Shown: positions 48,293 to 60,270, numbered from the stretch's first letter. The stretch: 64,000 nt of DNA from Lepas anatifera (GCA_034440635.1 JAOTON010001585.1:62001-126000), one strand, 5' to 3'. Notes: a model not told the origin generated them from the letters alone. A program made the numbers and translations.

Positions 48293-49226
48293 TTGAATTT
48301 ATGTGATGGAAGGTAGCCAACTTTGCGATTGAGAAGCTAGAAATTGCTTCGCTTTTTATTCTGTTGCTCATTTATTTGTGTCGGTATTTTTGTCAAAATC
48401 ATTGTCCATGGCTGCATAAGTAAAACTGGGCTTGAGTTAATGCATGCCCTTTCAACTAATTCTTTAAAGTGCTTTGATATTTTCGCTAGATTCACGTAAA
48501 ATACGCCGCTCGCAGCTAAGACCAAGGTTACTGTTTAAAGGGTGAAGGAAGTCGATTTCGATTTATGCTAGATTGCTGCCAAATTACGCCAAAATTTGGT
48601 ATGTTCCAGCCGATCCTCCCAAAATTGGGTAGGTTCTCCTAGAATTTGGTAGGAAAGGGTGTTGACGTCATCAGGGGAGGACTACATTTAGTTGGAGACT
48701 TGGTTGTATCCGTAGTTTGAGTACCCTGACTCAAACCTAATCAAAATACTTATTTAAAAATTGAGAAGACGTATTTAATCAAAATTTGCGCTATTATCAT
48801 GCTTTTAATGCGTTCATATACACCACGTTTAACCAATTCTACTAAGGCTGCACTTAAAAAGTGAGCGGAAACTGAGAAAGCTACAAGAAAGAAAACAGAG
48901 AAACGTAAATAAAAACGTCCTTTAAAAACCAAAAAACATCCCCTTAAACGAGACACGTCCTTAAACAGAAAGACATAACCAGAAAAAAACGAAAATAAGA
49001 CAATATTGTAATATATGACCCTCGTTTCGTTTTTATAATTGGGTAAGGCTTTGGCACAACATTTGTTGTCATTACTGGAGTGGTAAACGGCGGTGTAGGA
49101 TAGTTTCAGCCCATCTAAATACCCACTTGAAACGAAGTTTGTACAGCAGGAATACCTAATTCTGGCACTTTGCAAGCACATACATACACCGCAGCCATCT
49201 AACAGTAAGGGCACCATGGGCAGCTA
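48293..49226. other. non-coding stretch before the LINE
   Basis: AT-rich. 'aaatttggta' and 'aattgggtagg' phrases recur at 48590-48655. The 155-codon minus frame at 48750-49217 has AT-driven composition and no domain. No gene supported. Confidence 0.45.
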
Positions 49227-49349
49227 TTGCACTCAGTTTGTAGCACAGTATATTGGACACAGCATTGGTATGTTGATGTGGAAGATGTGATCACAACACA
49301 CAGAGATGTAAAAACATCCAGAACATTACCAGGGGCCAGAGCGTATATT

Positions 49350-51403
49350 GATTTAGTCGTTTCTTTCCAGTCAATTACTTGCAGGCTTCAAAAGCGTTGT
49401 TTAGGGCGCATCGATGTAAACCTTTTTCATCTCCAGGTCGCTTCAATAGACTGGTCGCCTATGCTGGCATGTGCCTCCACCGAAGGCAAGTGGGATATTT
49501 TTAAGCAAACATTCTTGCTAGAACTCGATCGTGTTGCACCACTCCGCTCCGTTCCAGCTCGTAAACCGGTTGTGTTGCCACTTTCACACCATACACGCCG
49601 CATCATTCACCAGAGACAAGTAGCACTGTTGCGGGGGTCCCGTCTCGAGTACAAAAATCTGAACCGTTTGAGCAAAGCCGCTATTCGCCGTGACTCGCGC
49701 CAATTTTTTCAGAATGAAATTCTACAAAAGGGTCGCGGTAGGTTTTGGCAGCTTTTGCGACCCGTCTTGGGCAAAAAAACAGACAAGCACTCAACCCTTT
49801 GATATGACCCCGGACGCACTCAACGACTATTACGTTTCGGTTGGACCAAACATCGCGGCCTCTATTCCCACTCCACCGACCCCTGTTCCAGTGCGACTGC
49901 CTCGCGTCACCACGTCCACATTCACCGTCCAGCCCATCGACATACAGACTCTGCACGCCACACTTCTCAGCATGAAGCCGTCCAACAACACCGGAAGTGA
50001 TGGTCTGAGCATAGTTATGTTCTCAAAAATTCTTTTCTTCTATTGGATTTTTGCTTTTGGACATCATTAACTCGAGTCTTGTCACTGGCCAAATTCCCTC
50101 CGAATGGAAACGTGCGCTGATAACCCCCATTCCAAAAGTTAAAGCTCCAGCTGGACCGGCTGACACGAGACCAATTACTATATTGCCACCACCGATGAAA
50201 CTGGTAGAAAAAGTCGTTCAAAATCAATTAGTCAATTACCTCGAAAACAACCAACTATTTTCGGATACTCAGCATGGTTATAGACAAAATTTTTCTACTG
50301 AATCCGCCCTAAACGTCATTACCGACCACGTTTTCAGGGCGATGGATTCTGGCGAAATTACAATTCTAATTCTTTTGGATTTATCCAAGATGTTCGATGT
50401 CATTCCACACCAAATATTACTCCAAAAACTAGACCTCTATGGCATTGATACACTTTGGTTCGAAAACTACCTGAGAGGTCATACCCAACAAGTTCAGCTC
50501 AAATCTTCCGTCACTGGTGCAGTAATAAGATCTGGCTCAAAAAACAATAGCATGGGAATTTTTCAAGGTGGGAGCCTCTCTTGCGTGCTATGCCTCCTCT
50601 TCACCAACGACCTCTCTCTCCACGTCGAAGACGACGTGGTCATCACACAGTTTGCAGATGACACATCAATTTTAATAACTGGTAAAAAGCAAGACTTGCA
50701 AAATCTTATTCGGCGAGCGGAAATTGCACTCGATTCTCTTCTTCAATGGTTCTGTGCCAACGGAATGAAAGTGAACACGGCCAAAACTCAGATGATGATT
50801 CTAGGAACAAAAGCGATGCTACGAAATTTTCCCCCCGTTACTCTTAAATTCGGAAACTCGACTATCAACGACTCAAAAGTAGTGAAAAGTCTCGGAGTAT
50901 TGCTTGATCGTCATCTAAATTTTGAACAACACGTAAACTCGGTCCAAAACAAATGTAACGGCCTTCTAATCGCATTGACTCACGTTCGTCATGTTGTGCC
51001 GGCTCAGCTGATGCCCCAAATCGTCCAATCTCTAGTCTTGTCTGTTGTTCGTTACTGTCTGTGCGTTTACGGCTCATGTAACCCTACTCAGATTCGCAAA
51101 ATTCAAAAAATCATCAACTTCTGCGCCCGGGTTATCAGCGGACGTCGGAAACACGACCACATTTCCGATGTTGTTGAGAGGCTGAAGTGGCTGGACGCCA
51201 ACAGCCTCATTCACTATCACACACTTTCCTCACTTCACAAAACCATTCGCACTGGCACTCCACCATACATAGCTAACACCATAGGCCCACCACGCAACAC
51301 CATTCACAACCACGCGACACGCCGGTCAGCGGAGCTGTCCCTCCCGCGGATCCGGACTGAAGCCGGGCGGCGTAGGCTGGCATACCGGGGGCAGCTCTGC
51401 TGA
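49350..51403 (+). pseudogene. non-LTR retrotransposon (LINE) reverse transcriptase, 5'-truncated and frameshifted
   Basis: Coding similarity runs through three frames: 49350-49790 (linker before the polymerase, FWQLLRPVLGKK), 49780-50040 (MTPDALNDYYVSVGPNIA), and 50051-51403 (polymerase). RT motifs include RPITILPP, HGYRQNFSTESAL, LLDLSKMFDVIPH, FQGGSL and FADDTSILI, followed by a C-terminal region ending RRLAYRGQLC. The frame changes fall near an A7 run at about 49775 and a T-rich stretch at about 50040. No endonuclease region is seen. The motif layout fits the Jockey/CR1-like group, clade not certain. A BEL/Pao element lies 269 bp after the stop. Confidence 0.85.
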
Positions 51404-51666
51404 ACGGGCTGGATATAGGAGAAGACGTGCCTTTCAAGGCAACTCTACGATGTATGCTGCTGGAGAGACAGATGAGAGAGCTGCAGTGATCGTATTTGTT
51501 TTATGTATGATTTTATGTGTGACTTTACTCTGTATGCATGATTTTTTCTGTCTTTTATCCCAAGTTTTTATCTTATCTAAGTGTTGCCTTCTTTTAACGA
51601 CTGACGTGGAAACACGAAAAGCCACCCCATTGTTTTTAACTCGTGTGGATTGTTTCTTAATATACT

Positions 51667-51671
51667 GAACT
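51667..51671 (+). other. GAACT target duplication, left copy
   Basis: GAACT immediately precedes the left LTR and recurs right after the right LTR at 61531-61535. A 5-bp duplication is the normal size for BEL/Pao integration. Confidence 0.9.
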
Positions 51672-52932
51672 TGTAGCCGCCTCGGCCGCCGAAAACAGTT
51701 GGAACTGCCACGTTGGGTGTATTAACACCGTGGTGTCGTTACTGACAAGAGAGCAAGTGCGTCAGACAAGGTAGCAGAGAATTGGACGGACAAGAAATTC
51801 GGTTTTTACCAAAAACACTTCCTCTGCCACATTAGCATTACCAATCCAGCTTATCCAGAAGCAATAGACTTGTCCAGCGCCAAAAAACCAAGCCAGTCAC
51901 TAAAACGCCACAAGCCTAGCACAACTTGACATCACAATAACAGACGGATCCGAAATTACAATAGATTGGGGCTACAATACTGGCTGCAAAAATGAAAGAA
52001 TATGAGATGTTTCCATACCAACACGTTGCGCCTCTGCGGCCTGGCGACTTCGATAGGGTAGATCCGTACAGTCCGTGGCAGCGCTACCAGCGCCCACCCC
52101 CAGGAGCGGCACGACGCTTCGGCCTCGAAATATCGACGGCCTCGACCTATGATGCATAATGTACTAATATTACGAGAAGGCCTACAGAAAGGTGTATGAA
52201 TTTACGTAGCAAACCAAATCAATTCCAACATTAAATCGGCCCAAAAGTAATATTCATAGACACATGAGAATGGAGCTAATCCTTGCAAATACTGTAATAA
52301 GTCGCAACTCAGATGCTCCAACTCACCAGGGTTGATAGTCCAACAAGTCCAACAGCGAACATTCCACCAATCAATCCGGCACCAGAATGACCCGCGCCCC
52401 CGAGACTGTGCCGGGGTCGGCCCGGCCCACCGGCTCGCCAAATTTAGTGCAACGCCAAATTTAAATCACACGTCAGCCCAACAAAACGCAACATATAATG
52501 ATCTTCATGCCACTCAGACCTTCAAATGTAACGCAGTAGTTTGTACCGATGCGATCTATATCCGTACATTTCCGAATAAACGCCACAGATCTCAAATTTC
52601 ACAACATTTCGCTATATCACGCCAAACCAGGTTAAGTCACGTGATCAGTGACCTCAGTGTCGCTGCCATCTATCGGGAAACATAGCAACCCGCTCAACAC
52701 AGAAGACCGACCCTCTCCAAGGAATTATTAACCAAATCCAGGTCGTGTGGGCTAAGGTCAATGGCCATAAGCAGCCATGGGCGAAGGAAGGATCTGGAGA
52801 AGGGAGAAAACACGTCTCAATTTAGCAACCGAATTCCTCCAATATTAGCTTACCCTAGAACAGTAGACCCCCACACCGACAAAATTAAGCCCCGTTAAAG
52901 TAAGCTCAGAAGTTTATGCCGCGGCGCCAACA
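51672..52932 (-). repeat. BEL/Pao 3' LTR (left in window)
   Basis: 1,261 bp, starting TGTAGCCGCC and ending GCGGCGCCAACA on the plus strand. The element reads on the minus strand, so this is its 3' LTR. Small frames inside it recur exactly in the other LTR and are not genes. Confidence 0.95.
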
Positions 52933-52944
52933 CCCCGCCCCCTT
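52933..52944 (-). other. polypurine tract of the BEL/Pao element
   Basis: On the minus strand AAGGGGGCGGGG directly abuts the 3' LTR, the expected plus-strand primer position for reverse transcription. Confidence 0.75.
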
Positions 52945-53416
52945 GAACCCACGCCGGTTCAACACTTACCCATTCAAATACAGCGCCGCGCTCCATGCGA
53001 CATCTATACAGGGGCACAACAACCAGTGAGCCCATCGGCGACATCTGGTCCGACCCAGGTAGGGTACGGCTCAGGCGGCCAGCAGGGCCGCCGGTGTTAC
53101 ACATTACAATCTAGTGACGCACTAAGCCCAGAAATAGAGTCTCGCGGCACACACTTACCTAAGCCCAATATCCATAGATTCCATGTCCATAGACCCAATG
53201 TCCTGGTCGAATAATCCAAATTCAGCCCTAGGCTGGTGGATACAGACTCAAATTCTTACCTGTACAAGACAAATAACATCTGGAAATGTGGAGACCAGAC
53301 GAACACTACGCGAATACCTTCAAACGGCTAAGCTTGGAAACACTAACGTAGAAAAACAACGAATGCAGGACCCCACCGACCGAAGGCCCAAATCTACATT
53401 CCCAGTCGGGAAACAC

Positions 53417-56400
53417 TCAATTCTCAGCCTCCAGAACAAGCACCAGCTTAGACAGTGGCCGCTTTATCACCGAAGAAGCAGTTCTGACTACTGCAGACCT
53501 GACATAACCCTTCCTGTCGGTATAAATCTCTGTGACACGAGCCAACGGCCAATTACAGCGAGCTGTATTCATGTCAACAACAAGGACTACGTCGTTAACA
53601 GCTAAATTCCTCTCTACTTTATTCCACTTGTGCCTTATTTGCAACAAGGGCAGATACTCTCTGAGCCACCGCCGCCAAAATACATCGGCCAAATACTGTA
53701 CTTGCCTCCATCTGCGCCCAGCGTAACCATCCTTCTTAGAAAACACGCTGTCCGGTGCTGGGCCGCCTCGCAGCAGCAATAAGTCGTTTGGAGTGAGTGG
53801 GTGCAGGTCCGTTGGGTCACTGGATACCGTGGTCAGTGGAGTGGAGTTCAGAATCGCTTCCACTTCACAGAAAAGTGTGGAAAGCGATTCGTGTGTCAGT
53901 GTCTGCTCTCTCATAAGCGCATTAAGCACCTTCCTTATACTACGAATTTGTCTCTCCCACACTCCCCCATGAGAAGACGCCCCTGGTGGGTTAAATACCC
54001 ACGTGATCCCATGCTTTAAGAGAGAGTCGTGTATTCTATCTTGTTGCAGCGCTTTTAGTCCCTCACGGAGCTCCCTCTCAGCGGCCACAAAATTTGACCC
54101 ATTGTCTGATCGGATATACTTCACCTGACCTCTACGAGCCCGAAAACGACGCAGTGCGTTGATAAATGAACTAGTGTCTAAGCTCTCGCATATCTCAATA
54201 TGCACGGCGCGAGTTACCAAACAACTGAATAGTACCCCATACCTTTTCAGCTGTTTTCTGCCTAGTTTTACGTAGAAGGGACCGAACATGTCCGTACCTA
54301 CGTGACTGAAAACCCCAGTGTGGGCGATTGTCCTCTCAGGTGGCAAATCTGCCATTATCTGCGTGACGACTGGGGCCTGCCGCTTCCTACAGTGAACACA
54401 CTTCGAAAGAACTCGGCGAACGGCTGCGTTTCCATCTATCACCCAATACTTGCAGCGCATAGCTGCGAGCACGTGCTCTCTGCCTGAGTGACCTCTCCGC
54501 TCATGAATATCTCGGATAATTAAATCCGTGACGTGACCTCTTTTGGGCAAAATCAGCTGATGTTTGGACGCGTCTGGGATTTGAGCGTTTTCTAGGCGGC
54601 CACCAACCCTGAGAACCCCTTCTACCAGACAAGGGTTGAGGCGATAGATAGGACTGGACCTTTTGGCTGAGCTTAGCTCCAGTTCCTCAGAAAATGACAC
54701 CCGCTGTACATACTTAATTATTGATGTTTCTGCTCTGTTCAGCTCATCTAGGTTCAGGCGCGTGGCAATGTGTTTCTCGATTGGCTCCCTAAGCGCAGTT
54801 CCCCTTTTCTGGGCTACTTTAGCGAACAGAAATTCCTTGAAACGCAGCATCCAGGCCACCCTTCGCTTCAGCTTGTGCCAATCCGAAGCACTATGAATGA
54901 AGCGAATAGTGTGGTCCTCCTCGGTAGTTACAGCATTAACATGACCCTTCTTTATTTCCAACGGTTCGTCGTCGGTACTGGACGGGCTAATGTCTGGTTG
55001 TTCAGGCCACTGAGTCTCCGGCCGCGCCAAAAAGGCCGGCCCTGAAGTCCAAAACGAATCGAGCAGAGCACCTGCAGAGAGCCCACGTGAAAGGGCGTCT
55101 GCTGGGTTTAGCGCAGAGGGGACGTATCTCCACTGCTCTGGAACAGAGCCATCGTGAATGACGGCTAGTCTGTTGGCGACAAATGTCTGAAATCGCGACG
55201 TTCTGTTGTGGATATACCTCATTGTCGACACACTGTCTGTCCAGAAGTGTACCTTTTCTATAGGCAATTCCAGCTCGGACAGAATCTGCGTGCTCAGCTG
55301 TACCGCCAGTGCGGCAGCGGAGAGCTCTAAACGTGGAATGGAGCACGTTTTCAATGGGGCTACTCTGGCTTTACTCATTAACAGTGACGTAGTAACTGTC
55401 CCTAATTCGTCCACCGCTCTAATGTATCCAACTGAGCCATAGCCAGACTCACTGGCATCAGAAAACATGTGCATTTGACAGCTGACCTGACCTTGTATGG
55501 GAGTGAGACTTCGAGGCACACGAAATGCAGACAGCTCCTCCAGCTGCTGGCACCACTGATTCCACCTTTTTAAGTGGGTGTCTGGAATCCCATCGTCCCA
55601 GCCAAGCCCAAGTCTGCACAAATCCTGCAAGATAATTTTCGCTGGCAAAATGAACGGGGACCCGAGACCGAGTGGGTCGTACACTGAGCTTGCGGTGCCT
55701 AATATGCCTCTCCTGGTGGACGGACCCCTCTGGACATTAATACGGAACGAAAGCGTGTCTCTCAACACATCCCACTGAACACCAAGCGCCCTCTGGGAAG
55801 AAAGTTTGTCTCCTGTCAGATCGATTTCATTAGAGAATGCGCGATCGGATTCCGGAAAACCATCCATCACGACTGGGCTGTTGCTCACAAACCCAGTCAG
55901 CCTGAAGCCCCCTTTTGCACAGCATTCTCTGACCCCTTGTGCAACTTCACGCACCTCCTCTGCTGTTGAACCGGAATGCAGATAGTCATCTACATAAAAT
56001 GACCGCTCAATTCTGCGTTTTACATCTGGATCAAACATGTGACCAAAGTCCTGTGCAGACCTACGCAGAGCAAAATTTGCACAAGAGGGAGAGCTGACAG
56101 CCCCGAATAAGTGCACGTTCACGTGGTACTCCTGCAAGTCTTTGGTGACGTCTCCGTCAGGCCACCACATGAAGCGGAGCAGATCTCTCTGCCGACGTGG
56201 AACTGTGACCTGGTAGAACATTTTCTCAATGTCCGCCATGACCGCAATCGGCCGTTCCCGAAACCTGAGCAAAACTCCCAGCAGTGAGCTGGTCAGGTTG
56301 GGCCCCTGCAATAGCCGGTCATTCAGAGAAACGCCCCGATAACTAGCAGAACAATCATACACCACTCTCATCTTATCGGGTTTCATGGGGTGATAAATCC

Positions 56401-59119
56401 CATGGTGTGGAATGTACCAGATTCCAGCAGAGTCCAGGTCCTCCCCTTTTACCATTTCTGCGTGATTCCGCTCGATTAGATTGTTCACAAATTTTTTGTA
56501 GTCACTCAGGTACTTGTCATTCCTGCTCATTTTCCTCTTTAGGTTTTCTGCCCTACGGATGGCCTGTTGCCTGTTGTTGGGAAATGGGTCGTCACTCTTG
56601 AGTGGCAAAGGGATCTCGTAGCGCCCATCCCTGAAACATGTCCCGTTTTCTACCATCTTTAGCCACGTGCGGTCATCCACCGATAAACCAAGTTCTGTAG
56701 CACTGCTATCGTGTCCAAAGTCCTGATTGTACAGTGCGACAAACTTCTCATGAATATCCAAGTCCATGTTCTCCTTAACGTGAACCCTGTTCACTCTGGC
56801 TGTGTGATTCGTGGCAAAGTTTAGTCCCCTGGGTCCATATATAACCCAGCCCAACTGAGACCGGAATGCAAAGGGCGCCCCCTCCTCCCCTTTCTTAATC
56901 TCGAGAGGGCACAATGCCTCTGGGCAGTTAGCGCCAATCATGAGGCCGACCTCAGCCTTAACCTCAGGGAAATGTATTCCCTCCAAGTGTGCCCATCGAT
57001 GGACATCAGACGGCGTCGCGATGTCCTCCCGTTTCACAGGGATCCTATCCAGCGTGTAAGTAGGGGGCAGATGGATAACAGACTTTCCCCCAAGATCCGA
57101 TATATGCAGCCCATTTACGACCCTGCTTCTAACCAGTTTATCCTCCGAAGCTGCTGTAGTCATCTTAAGTTCTGTGGTTTGTCCCCCCACACCAAGACTG
57201 TCAAGTAATGATTCGGTACAAAATGTGGCACTCGAACCCATATCCAAGAAGGCATGGGTTACGATTGCTCGTGACCCGTCTGGGGAGCTTACCCTCACCG
57301 GGATAACCGCCATCATGGGACCCGAATCGGTGCCCAAGCCTGCCAACACCTCCGTACCCCCCACATCTACCCTGCCGTTTCTGACTGGCGTGGGCTGGCC
57401 CGTGCCGCCAGCAGTGGCGGCGCCAGCTGACCTAAAATCTGTCGGCGTCGCATCCCTATGCATGACAGTTGGGTGAAGGCGCCCACATACGCCACACGTC
57501 AGTTTTCTGCGACATGAATTGAAGCGATGGCCTTTGCGCAGACATCCAAAGCAAAGCTCCTTTTCCCACACCACTTTTTTCCTGTCCTCCCAAGAAAGTG
57601 CTTTCATCGCATCACACTGATCAGTAAAGTGTTGCTCCGTGCAGTACTCGCACGTAGGCACCCGGTACCGCCCGCTGGGCTGCACAGTCGTGGCCGACAC
57701 TGTGTGAGACTGTCTTTTCCCTCGGTCCATTTTTTGTTTGCCAAAGGTAGGGTCTGTTATTTTCCTAACCTCTCGATCTACAAATGAGACTATGTCCTCA
57801 AATGAGACCTTTCTATGCAGCTCCTCCTGAATGTGGATAACTTTACTGCGCCACGAATCCTGACAGTGAAAGGGAAGTTTTTCCACGATTTTCCGCATGG
57901 TTCGAGGGTGGTCAGTTTCCCTCGCGCCCGCCGGTATGTCCTGCATTACATTGAGGCATGACGTGAGAGCAATGGAAAATTTATCGAGACCTTCCACATC
58001 CCCCGGCTTAACCTGTGGCCAGTCAGTCAGCATGTCAACGAAGGCGCCCGAAATAGAGTCAGCATCTCCATAACGTCGCTCCAGCAAGCGCCTGGCCTCT
58101 AAATATCCAGCGCCCAGGGGCATGTGCATGCATCCCTTAATAATGTCCTTTGGTTTTCCAGTAGTATACTGCTCGAGGTAGTACAACCTCTCCTCATCGT
58201 CATCAGTTTTACTGGCTATTCTGCTATCAAATGCTCTGATGAATGAGCGGTAGTGGGTCACGTCACCATGGAAAACTGGAATATCCGGCTTCGGCAAGAG
58301 ACTTTTCTGGAGCTGAGTCAGAATAACTTGGGAGCAGTCCCCGCCCTGCTGCCGAGTCCGATCTGAATTTGGGGAATCTGAACCCCCGGTGGCGCCGCAC
58401 TGGCTACCACTGCCTTCCCCAGCCCCAGTGACAGGCTCAGACAAGGCCAGAGCCCCCACATTGTGATCGATCGCTTCTGTTCTCTTAGGCCTGGTTGGCT
58501 GGATTAAAGTTCCCTGGTCATGCGACTCATTTACACCCTTAGAAACCATAGATGTAAAGTTTGCCCCTGGCTCCGCAAACCCTGGGTCCTCGCAACCCAA
58601 CAAGGCCCTTTCCCGAGCCTCCGCCTCTGCCAGCTCCGCCTTAATGTCAAATTCTTCCTTGCGCATTTTCATCTCAACTTCATCAAGTTCTATTTTCCGT
58701 TTCATCTGAACTTCATCAAGTTCCAGTTTCCGTTTCATCTGAACTTCATCAAGTTCCAGTTTCCGTTTCTCTTTCAAGAAAGAAGCTCTAGCCAACAATC
58801 CTGCCTTCCTAGCTGACTCAGCAGCACGCAAAGACTTTACAGAAGCCTGAGAGGCAGAGCTTCGGGCGGATACCACAGATCCGGGCCTTGTGGGCTGACT
58901 ACAAACATCAGAAGCTTCCGCTGCGCCGTCCTGGCTCATTACACCCTCGTTATCCATACCCAATTTCCCCGCTACAAATGATTCTATGTCTACTCCCTCC
59001 TTTTCCAACAGTGATTCCAAACGAGCAACCAAATTAGCCTTGGAACCCTTAGTCTCGGCACCTCTTTCCCTTAACTCTGCCTTCAGTTGTGAAACCTTCA
59101 GGCTTTCCAAAGTGTCCAT
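53417..59119 (-). CDS. BEL/Pao gag-pol polyprotein with N-terminal SAP motif, 1,900 aa
   Basis: Single intact ORF. Approximate order by residue: SAP-like helix-extension-helix (5-40: SLKVSQLKAELRERG.. then KANLVARLESLL); coiled coil with KRKLELDEVQM repeats (100-175); Gag core of the DUF1759 type (270-350); zinc knuckles CEYCTEQHFTDQC (~488) and CFGCLRKGH (~522); A17-type aspartic protease with DMGSS (~624); reverse transcriptase with YVDDY (~1040); RNase H with FSDASESGYG (~1216); integrase with H-H-C-C zinc region (1534-1574) and DDE core (GTDMFG ~1609, RSDNGSNF ~1670, GVWERQ ~1719); C-terminal DUF5641-type domain (~1800-1900). Length and order are normal for BEL/Pao. The SAP motif, a DNA-binding fold, is the unusual part. 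Confidence 0.97.
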   Translation of the reverse strand: MDTLESLKVSQLKAELRERGAETKGSKANLVARLESLLEKEGVDIESFVAGKLGMDNEGVMSQDGAAEASDVCSQPTRPGSVVSARSSASQASVKSLRAAESARKAGLLARASFLKEKRKLELDEVQMKRKLELDEVQMKRKIELDEVEMKMRKEEFDIKAELAEAEARERALLGCEDPGFAEPGANFTSMVSKGVNESHDQGTLIQPTRPKRTEAIDHNVGALALSEPVTGAGEGSGSQCGATGGSDSPNSDRTRQQGGDCSQVILTQLQKSLLPKPDIPVFHGDVTHYRSFIRAFDSRIASKTDDDEERLYYLEQYTTGKPKDIIKGCMHMPLGAGYLEARRLLERRYGDADSISGAFVDMLTDWPQVKPGDVEGLDKFSIALTSCLNVMQDIPAGARETDHPRTMRKIVEKLPFHCQDSWRSKVIHIQEELHRKVSFEDIVSFVDREVRKITDPTFGKQKMDRGKRQSHTVSATTVQPSGRYRVPTCEYCTEQHFTDQCDAMKALSWEDRKKVVWEKELCFGCLRKGHRFNSCRRKLTCGVCGRLHPTVMHRDATPTDFRSAGAATAGGTGQPTPVRNGRVDVGGTEVLAGLGTDSGPMMAVIPVRVSSPDGSRAIVTHAFLDMGSSATFCTESLLDSLGVGGQTTELKMTTAASEDKLVRSRVVNGLHISDLGGKSVIHLPPTYTLDRIPVKREDIATPSDVHRWAHLEGIHFPEVKAEVGLMIGANCPEALCPLEIKKGEEGAPFAFRSQLGWVIYGPRGLNFATNHTARVNRVHVKENMDLDIHEKFVALYNQDFGHDSSATELGLSVDDRTWLKMVENGTCFRDGRYEIPLPLKSDDPFPNNRQQAIRRAENLKRKMSRNDKYLSDYKKFVNNLIERNHAEMVKGEDLDSAGIWYIPHHGIYHPMKPDKMRVVYDCSASYRGVSLNDRLLQGPNLTSSLLGVLLRFRERPIAVMADIEKMFYQVTVPRRQRDLLRFMWWPDGDVTKDLQEYHVNVHLFGAVSSPSCANFALRRSAQDFGHMFDPDVKRRIERSFYVDDYLHSGSTAEEVREVAQGVRECCAKGGFRLTGFVSNSPVVMDGFPESDRAFSNEIDLTGDKLSSQRALGVQWDVLRDTLSFRINVQRGPSTRRGILGTASSVYDPLGLGSPFILPAKIILQDLCRLGLGWDDGIPDTHLKRWNQWCQQLEELSAFRVPRSLTPIQGQVSCQMHMFSDASESGYGSVGYIRAVDELGTVTTSLLMSKARVAPLKTCSIPRLELSAAALAVQLSTQILSELELPIEKVHFWTDSVSTMRYIHNRTSRFQTFVANRLAVIHDGSVPEQWRYVPSALNPADALSRGLSAGALLDSFWTSGPAFLARPETQWPEQPDISPSSTDDEPLEIKKGHVNAVTTEEDHTIRFIHSASDWHKLKRRVAWMLRFKEFLFAKVAQKRGTALREPIEKHIATRLNLDELNRAETSIIKYVQRVSFSEELELSSAKRSSPIYRLNPCLVEGVLRVGGRLENAQIPDASKHQLILPKRGHVTDLIIRDIHERRGHSGREHVLAAMRCKYWVIDGNAAVRRVLSKCVHCRKRQAPVVTQIMADLPPERTIAHTGVFSHVGTDMFGPFYVKLGRKQLKRYGVLFSCLVTRAVHIEICESLDTSSFINALRRFRARRGQVKYIRSDNGSNFVAAERELREGLKALQQDRIHDSLLKHGITWVFNPPGASSHGGVWERQIRSIRKVLNALMREQTLTHESLSTLFCEVEAILNSTPLTTVSSDPTDLHPLTPNDLLLLRGGPAPDSVFSKKDGYAGRRWRQVQYLADVFWRRWLREYLPLLQIRHKWNKVERNLAVNDVVLVVDMNTARCNWPLARVTEIYTDRKGYVRSAVVRTASSVIKRPLSKLVLVLEAEN

Positions 59120-60270
59120 GTTACTTTAATTGCGATATCAAAACTGGTTAACTAACTGGTGCTACCGAGCAGGACAAAATATGCAAACTAAATGCAAATA
59201 GTGTGCTTCAAATCCAAATAATCTCAAAGCAATACGACTTGGAACAATGGGCGAGGAGGGACCCAGAAAGTGAGCCAATTAATTCAGATCCAATGAAACT
59301 TGCAGTGAGGTGACAGCAGAAAAATAGCCAAAGAAGTCACGAATCACAATTTGGGGTGGAACAATACTGAAATAATTCAACTCCACCAGGACAGGAATCA
59401 AAACAAATTCCAACCGACGAGAAATGACTGACACCGCCTATGACCAATGGCCGACTATGTCAATGCCAAACGATACCCTCCGGGCCAGACAGTCGACCGA
59501 AGCAAGAATGAAGCCAACGACGGAAGCTGAGTCACGCTCAGGTGCTCAGTAGAATAGTTACCTGAATTGCATGAGCACGGAACTTACCAAGCCTTTACGC
59601 CAAATATCCGACGCTATCGGGCCCAATGCACATCTGGCTTACTTACCATTTAGCAGAATCATATCAGCATCCATGCCAATGTTAGTTATCTTATCCTGCC
59701 ACAAGAACTAAGCCCAATACCTACACTAGAATGTAAACCAGATCATTCCAGCCATAGGAGAACCCAGCCCCAGGGCTCCCAGAAACAACCAGAAATGCTA
59801 AGGCAATTAAACCAAATAATGTATGCTTAATCTAGTCAACAAGTTACCCCAAAAGACCAACAAGGCGTGCTCTGGATCCAAGGATATATACCCGGTAACG
59901 GAAAGCAGGAGACATTCTATGGTTTGACGTACATACATCTACAAACACCCACAGTAATGCATCACGTCAGTAACACCATCCCGACAAGTTCAACTCCAAT
60001 GGAAGCACTCACAAGGACCGCCCGTGTACTTGTGATCACGGTTGTCTTGATTCGGCAGAACTGCTGCAGAACTCCACTTAGTGTGCAGAACGTCCCATCA
60101 AACTGCGAACCTTTACTGCTGTGGCCCACCAGACGGCCAATGCACCGCAAACACCACTGCGCACGCACATACCGTTGTAGCATGCGCCGCTCCTCACTGG
60201 CTCCGCTGTCCCAGCTGTTGCAGAGGAGCCGATTGTCTCCGATCACCTCCGATGAAAGGCGTGTTGTAAC
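59120..60270 (-). other. BEL/Pao 5' leader
   Basis: Untranslated region between the 5' LTR and the gag-pol start. Sequence next to the LTR on the minus strand begins GTTACAACACGCC, which does not match the usual TGG start of a tRNA primer site. Open frames on both strands at 59867-60373 and 59962-60327 overlap and lack domains. Confidence 0.7.

Noticed and set aside
48750..49217. 155-codon minus-strand gene
   Set aside because: Phe/Tyr/Ser-rich product of AT-rich DNA; no domain, no splice context.
51972..52441. Small ORFs duplicated exactly at 60571-61040
   Set aside because: They lie inside the two LTRs of the BEL/Pao element and are copied with them.
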